This document shows positions 60,042 to 64,000 of a DNA stretch of 64,000 nt, piece after piece. The notes beneath the pieces are model-generated. The model was not told the origin of the DNA and searched no databases. It was given only the letters and a program-made list of their open reading frames with translations. Numbering within the stretch: position 1 is the stretch's first letter; the number at the start of each line of letters is the position of its first letter. The DNA is from Streptomyces shenzhenensis (lineage in GTDB: Bacteria > Actinomycetota > Actinomycetes > Streptomycetales > Streptomycetaceae). The position numbers and the translations under genes were made by a program. The DNA is taken from the NCBI RefSeq assembly GCF_021462265.1, contig NZ_JAJONF010000003.1:124001-188000 (forward strand), given 5' to 3'.

Positions 60042-60180
60042 AGGTGTCGGTCGGCTCGCCGCGTCGCCGCTGCTGGATGCCGTAACCGGCCGTTACTTCG
60101 AGGACAGCCAGGAGGCGCAGGGCGTACGGGACGACACTGAAGGAGGCGGCGTCGTGGCTCACGCCCTCGACCCGCAGCGG
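60042..60180 (+). pseudogene. C-terminal fragment of an SDR-family oxidoreductase
   Basis: Reads RLAASPLLDAVTGRYFEDSQ, EAQGVRDDTEGG, then VVAHALDPQRRTDP. The VTGRYFEDxQEA and ALDP blocks close many protochlorophyllide-reductase-like SDRs. No nucleotide-binding half is present. The rest of 59862-60326 holds no gene. Confidence 0.6.
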
Positions 60181-60192
60181 CGGACAGACCCT

Positions 60193-60255
60193 GGGATTCT
60201 GCCGAAGACGACTCTGCCGAAGACGACTCTGCCGGGGACGACTCTGCCGGGGACG
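60193..60255. repeat. four tandem 15-bp repeats
   Basis: Units of CTCTGCCGAAGACGA or CTCTGCCGGGGACGA lie head to tail after the SDR fragment. No reading frame needs them. Confidence 0.75.
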
Positions 60256-60326
60256 ACTGCGCGGAAGACGCGGTCCGAGCCTGGTCGAAGGGACAGTGGG
60301 CGCCCTCCGGCCTGCCTGGCCGTCGG

Positions 60327-60965
60327 CTAGCCGGCACTCGTTCCGGGGGAGCGGCGGTACACGCCGTACCAGTAGCCCGCTGCCAGCTCGTGGGCGACCT
60401 CGGCGTCGTCCTTGTCGCTGCCGGAGATCTGCTGGGCGATGACCTGACCGCCGCCCTGGACGATGATCCTTGCGGCGAGCTCCGGGTCGATGTCCGCGGG
60501 GGTGCGGCCGGCCTGCTGCTCCTCCTTGAGCACCGTCACCGTGTTGTCGATGAAACGGTCCTGGTCCGCTGTCCATGCTTCCCGGACCGCCGGGTCGTAC
60601 GTAGCGACTTCGTTGATCGCCGACAGCAGAGCCGCGTGCTCCCGATAGTGCCGCATGATGAGCTCGTAGGTACGGGCCAGGCCGTCGAGCCCGCCGTCGG
60701 GACCGCAGGGCCGCCAGGCCTCCGCCATCGCGAAGCTCTCCGTCTTGAGCGAGCCGCTCAGCCGCAGCAGGACATCCACCTTGTCGCGGAAGTACAGGTA
60801 GAACGTGGAACGGGAGATGCCCGCGGCGTGGGCGATCTGCTCGACGCTCAGCTCGGTGTAGGTCACACCACCGCGCAACAGCTCCTCGAGCACGGACAGG
60901 ATCCGCTGTTCGAGGGCGGACCGTCGGTCGGCCGCGCTGGAGCGTCGTCGAGTGGTGGAAGCCAT
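60327..60965 (-). CDS. TetR-family regulator
   Basis: A 212-residue repressor-type protein. The helix-turn-helix reads TELSVEQIAHAAGISRSTFY, then LYFRDKVDVLLRL. The C-terminal half is a helical ligand domain (MRHYREHAALLSAINEVATY). It may control the nearby decayed oxidoreductase genes, since TetR genes of this type usually sit beside SDR or monooxygenase targets. Confidence 0.92.
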   Translation of the reverse strand: MASTTRRRSSAADRRSALEQRILSVLEELLRGGVTYTELSVEQIAHAAGISRSTFYLYFRDKVDVLLRLSGSLKTESFAMAEAWRPCGPDGGLDGLARTYELIMRHYREHAALLSAINEVATYDPAVREAWTADQDRFIDNTVTVLKEEQQAGRTPADIDPELAARIIVQGGGQVIAQQISGSDKDDAEVAHELAAGYWYGVYRRSPGTSAG

Positions 60966-61113
60966 GGGGGCATCTTAAGGAACCGGCAAACGCCGAAGGG
61001 CTCGGATCCGCGCGGAGGGCCGGTCCGGCAGGCACCGGGGAGAAGGCGGGACCGGCCCTCGCCGCGTCTGTCGGGTCCTGCATTACCAGCCGCGCAGTAC
61101 CCGCCCGCGCATG

Positions 61114-61172
61114 CCGACAGGCCCCGCGGCGTCGGGGGGGCCTGTCGGAGCCCGGGCAGGGGCGTGCCCGGG
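61114..61172 (-). terminator. two hairpins downstream of the CU044_5270-type gene
   Basis: CCGACAGGCCCC (61114-61125) pairs exactly with 61137-61148. A second 8-bp stem CCCGGGCA/TGCCCGGG lies at 61151-61172. They follow the minus-strand gene stop at 61184 and precede the TetR gene region. Confidence 0.6.
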
Positions 61173-61183
61173 CCGGACGGCGG

Positions 61184-62275
61184 TCAGGACTTCGCCGCGG
61201 GCGTCTGCTTGATGCCGTCCACGACCGTGCGCTCCAGGATCGCGCTGGTGAAGAGGACGGTGCCGGGCGTGATCAGGCTGTCGGTGCCGCTGTTCCTGCG
61301 CACCTGCACCGAGCGTTCGCCCAGGAAGACGTGGCTCTTCTTGTCGAAGATCCATTCCTCGCGTTCACCGCTGGTCCCGTCGAGCCGGGCCACCGCCACC
61401 CCGTGCCGGCCCACCGCGTCCGTCGCGTCGTTGACCACGACGACCCCGGGGATCTTCGCGGCGGCCTTGAACAGCGCCGGGTACAGCTCTGCCGGCGGGT
61501 AGCTCTCGCCGAGCAGGTCGCCGATGGTGGTGAAGGCCTCCTGGTCAGGGGAGTTCCCCTGGCCCTTCGTCTCCGTGTAGATCTTGGCCAGCAGCTTGTC
61601 GGGGTCGGTGGTGAGCTTGGTGAGGTAGTCGTACGACGGGCCGTTCAGGGACGGCTTCGGGGTGTTGCCCTGCTCGTCGGGGAGGGACAGGGTCTCGCCC
61701 TCGGGGCTCTTGTTGACGGCCGGGTCGATCAGCCAGCCCTTGGTGCCGTCCGGGGACCGCCAGACCTGCCGCGTGTGCAGCGGGTGGCTGGCCAGGGAGG
61801 AGTTGCCGTCCACGCTGCTGACGTAGCTGTCGGCCGACTCGGACTTGATGTAGATGTACTGGCCGGGCTTGGCGGCGGGGCGGGAGGCCGAGGTCTCGGC
61901 GGCGGCCAGGGAGATCTGGCCGAGCAGCTGGGGGACGCCCTTGGTGGTGGCCGCGCCGATGGTGGTGGTGAGGGCCGGGCCGGCGTCCTGCACTCCGTTG
62001 CCGCCGTTGCCGGAGAGGATCACGCCCGCGACGACCGCCGCCGCCAGCGCGGCCGCCGTCAGGGGCAGGGCGATCGCCGGACGGGGAAACCTGCGGCGCC
62101 GCTCCCGTACGGGGGCCGTGGTCTGCTCCGTCTGCCGCATGTCGTGGATCTGGGCCATCAGTCGCTCCTTGTGGAACTGGTGGCGGCCCGGCGGAAGATC
62201 CCGCGCGGTGGCGGACAGCAGCTCGGCGTCGCCGTCCCCCTCGGCCGGGTGGTTCCGGGAGGTGTTCACGGTCAT
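61184..62275 (-). CDS. CU044_5270-family membrane protein coupled to an ECF sigma factor
   Basis: A 363-residue protein with a ~70-residue cytoplasmic N-terminus (DLPPGRHQFHKERLMAQIHD), one helix (~70-90, LPLTAAALAAAVVAGVIL), and a large extracellular domain (AAAETSASRPAAKPGQYIYI, RQVWRSPDGTKGWLIDPA). The family is found next to sigma factors in actinobacteria, which suggests an anti-sigma or sensor role (inference; no canonical zinc-binding motif is visible). The ATG overlaps the sigma stop (ATGA). Confidence 0.88.
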   Translation of the reverse strand: MTVNTSRNHPAEGDGDAELLSATARDLPPGRHQFHKERLMAQIHDMRQTEQTTAPVRERRRRFPRPAIALPLTAAALAAAVVAGVILSGNGGNGVQDAGPALTTTIGAATTKGVPQLLGQISLAAAETSASRPAAKPGQYIYIKSESADSYVSSVDGNSSLASHPLHTRQVWRSPDGTKGWLIDPAVNKSPEGETLSLPDEQGNTPKPSLNGPSYDYLTKLTTDPDKLLAKIYTETKGQGNSPDQEAFTTIGDLLGESYPPAELYPALFKAAAKIPGVVVVNDATDAVGRHGVAVARLDGTSGEREEWIFDKKSHVFLGERSVQVRRNSGTDSLITPGTVLFTSAILERTVVDGIKQTPAAKS

Positions 62276-62928
62276 GGTCTTCCTTCCTGTGCGGGCCGGA
62301 TCACGTTGGTGTGATCACCTCTTGTCTGTCGGGAGCGGCGGCCGCCTTCCCGGATTCCGCGAGATTTTTCCGCCGGGCGTCCGGCCGACGAAGGACCGGC
62401 GAGGTCGCGGAGCTTTCTGCGGGCGCGGGAGAGCTGGGAGGCGACGGTGCCGACGGGGATGCCGAGCGCCTCCGCCGCCGCCTCGTAGTCCAGGCCCTCG
62501 CCCAGGCAGAGCGTGACGACCTCGCGCTCGGGTCTGCGGAGCTTGCTCAGGGCGGCGAGGGCGGCGGCGAGGCGGTGCCCGTCGTCGACACGGTCGGCCA
62601 CCTCGTCCGCGTGGTCGGGCACCGCAAGCTGGGCCGCGGCCGCGGCGTTCGCGGCGGCCCGGTACCGGCGGTTGCTGCGGTACTGGTTGCGGGCGGTGTT
62701 GGTGGCGATGCCCAGCAGCCACGGCCGTAGCGAGCCGCCCTCGGGGTCCACCCGGTCGCGCAGCCGCCATGCCTCCAGGAAGGTCGCGGCCATCACGTCC
62801 TCGGCCACCGACCAGTCGGCGGTCAGCCGGAAGGCGTGGTTGTAGACGGCGCGCGAGTAGCTGTCGAACAGTTCCGCGAACGCGCTCGGCTCCCCGGCCC
62901 GTACCCGGGTACGCATATGTGTGCTCAC
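62272..62928 (-). CDS. ECF-type RNA polymerase sigma factor
   Basis: A 218-residue sigma factor. Region 2 reads FAELFDSYSRAVYNHAFRLT, DWSVAEDVMAATFLEAWRLR; region 4 reads LRRPEREVVTLCLGEGLDYE and the HTH EALGIPVGTVASQLSRARRK. The start is GTG 62928 (VSTHMRTRV) or ATG 62916; neither has a strong site. It heads a two-gene operon with the membrane protein that probably regulates it. Confidence 0.92.
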   Translation of the reverse strand: MSTHMRTRVRAGEPSAFAELFDSYSRAVYNHAFRLTADWSVAEDVMAATFLEAWRLRDRVDPEGGSLRPWLLGIATNTARNQYRSNRRYRAAANAAAAAQLAVPDHADEVADRVDDGHRLAAALAALSKLRRPEREVVTLCLGEGLDYEAAAEALGIPVGTVASQLSRARRKLRDLAGPSSAGRPAEKSRGIREGGRRSRQTRGDHTNVIRPAQEGRP

Positions 62929-63088
62929 GTCACTGAGCTGTCCGGCACTCCGCACCGACTTCCCGTGATCCGGGTCACATCCGGCTCTCCTTTCCTCTTG
63001 TCCTCCCTGTTCCTCTGTCCCGTGCGGCTCAGAGGGGCAGGGGCAGGCGGGTGCCGGGAAATGGGCAGGCGGGGGGCAGGCGGCGGGC

Positions 63089-64000
63089 TCAGGACAGCGG
63101 AACCCTCGTGAAGCGGGACGCGGTGCGGAGGTCGTCCTGGACCTGGGCCGCCGTGGCGTGCAGGGCCGGCAGCACCTCGCTCACGCAGTCCGCCAGGGTG
63201 CGGCGGGCCGCGTGGGTGGCCACGTTCAGGGCGGCGACCGGGCGGCCCGTCCGGTCCCGTACCGGTACCGCGATCGAGCGCAGGCCCGACTCCAGTTCCT
63301 CGTCCGCCAGGGCGTATCCGCCCGGTCCGGCGAGGCCCAGCAGGGCCCGGCCGAGCGCCGTGGGGCTCGCCGGCAGCCGGGTGCCCACCGTGATGTCCAC
63401 CGTCAGGACCCGGCTCGCGGCCGCCACCGCGACGTACTGGATCTCCGCCGGATCGGCCGCCGGTACCAGCACCGCCAGCGCCGTCGGCTCGTGCAGCAGG
63501 TCCGCGAGGGCGCGCAGCCGGGGGGTCGCGAGGCGGGCGAGGGTGGTGCGGGACAGCGGCGGGTAGCCCAGGGACAGCACCCGGGGGGTGAGGGCGAAAT
63601 CGCGTCCGTCCGAGGTCACCAGGCCCAGGTGCTCGTACGTGATCAGGGCCCGCCGGGCCGTCGCCCGGGCCAGGCCCGTCGCCTTCGCCACGTCCGTCAG
63701 GGTCAGCGCCGAGCGGCCCTCCCCGAAGGCCGTCAGGACGGTCAGGCCCCGGGCCAGCGACTCCACGAACTCCCGGCCCAGTTCGTGCTTGGAGGCCGTG
63801 GTCCATACGGCGAGGCCGCAGGGGGGCGGCCCCGGCTCGGCGGGCCGGGACCCGGCCTCGCGCAGCTCCGCCTCCATCGCGGTCACCGCCGTACGCAGCC
63901 GGAGGAGCAGGGTCTCGCGCAGGTCCGCCGCCGTGTGGCGGCTGGTGTGGCTGACGACGCTCGCCACGCACGCCACCCGCCCGGTGCGCGGGTCGCGCAC
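63089..64000 (-). CDS. IclR-family regulator, cut by window edge
   Basis: At least 303 residues are visible and the frame stays open to the edge. The central part (~85-150) is an IclR winged helix (LTAFGEGRSALTLTDVAKAT, GLARATARRALITYEHLGLV). The C-terminal half is the effector domain (ALAVLVPAADPAEIQYVAVA, RSIAVPVRDRTGRPVAALNV). The first ~50 visible residues (VACVASVVSHTSRHTAADLR) look like the end of another IclR effector domain, so the full protein may be a tandem IclR of the kind seen in Streptomyces. Confidence 0.85.
   Translation of the reverse strand: MRDPRTGRVACVASVVSHTSRHTAADLRETLLLRLRTAVTAMEAELREAGSRPAEPGPPPCGLAVWTTASKHELGREFVESLARGLTVLTAFGEGRSALTLTDVAKATGLARATARRALITYEHLGLVTSDGRDFALTPRVLSLGYPPLSRTTLARLATPRLRALADLLHEPTALAVLVPAADPAEIQYVAVAAASRVLTVDITVGTRLPASPTALGRALLGLAGPGGYALADEELESGLRSIAVPVRDRTGRPVAALNVATHAARRTLADCVSEVLPALHATAAQVQDDLRTASRFTRVPLS

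Noticed and set aside
60193..60255. CRISPR-like array or coding repeat
   Set aside because: 15-bp units abut without spacers and no start codon or domain supports translation.

Overview
The window is high-GC actinobacterial DNA, almost certainly from a Streptomyces chromosome. Reading frames have strong G/C third-position bias. GTG starts, long Ala/Pro/Gly-rich tails, XRE-DUF5753/DUF397 pairs, ECF sigma factors and ABC sugar operons under LacI regulators all fit that genus. No rRNA, CRISPR array or intact transposon was seen.

Layout. 1-9.9 kb is ordinary housekeeping and regulation: a cut-off membrane protein, a D-Ala-D-Ala carboxypeptidase with a very long acidic repeat tail, a GPP34 protein, a WhiJ-type regulator with its DUF397 partner, a MerR-GyrI regulator, glutathione peroxidase, a slipin, and a candidate structured RNA with its own terminator. 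10-13.6 kb holds an ECF sigma factor operon and an NfeD-like/flotillin pair.

14.4-20.1 kb is the most interesting stretch. It has a SARP-like regulator fused to a Thoeris-type macro domain, a divergent membrane protein with the same macro domain, a TIR-like (CAP12-type) protein, a membrane protein translationally coupled to it, and a membrane-anchored NTF2-like protein. The TIR N-terminus and the membrane protein C-terminus carry the same Asn/Gly-rich 16-residue motif (NSQNILGGxNSGFGYN). That pattern suggests amyloid-like effector/receptor signalling in an NAD/ADP-ribose based immune or stress module.

20.7-31.4 kb contains a lipoprotein with an HNH-like motif, a fasciclin protein, a NitT/TauT-type ABC operon with benzoylformate decarboxylase embedded in it, and TetR, VOC and SDR genes. 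31.7-33.1 kb is a decapitated Ser/Thr kinase with a ricin-like domain. 33.3-40.9 kb is a beta-glucoside/beta-glucan utilisation locus: LacI regulator with operator-like palindromes, ABC importer, GH1 beta-glucosidase and a secreted PF10091 glycoside hydrolase.

41.5-53.6 kb is accessory DNA: a tRNA-Pro 3'-end fragment, an integrase stump, and an ~8 kb island bounded by a 33-bp copy of the tRNA-Arg(CCU) 3' end. The island holds Uma2, a double-trypsin protease divergent from a CseBC-like two-component system (flanked by a direct repeat of the Uma2 5' region), and several truncated genes. 53.6-60.2 kb has a CaiB-type CoA transferase divergent from a tandem AsnC/Lrp regulator, an MFS transporter, an acyl-CoA dehydrogenase-like flavoenzyme and several decayed SDR/hydrolase genes. 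60.3-64 kb ends with a TetR regulator, an ECF sigma factor with a coupled CU044_5270-type membrane protein, and a cut-off IclR regulator.
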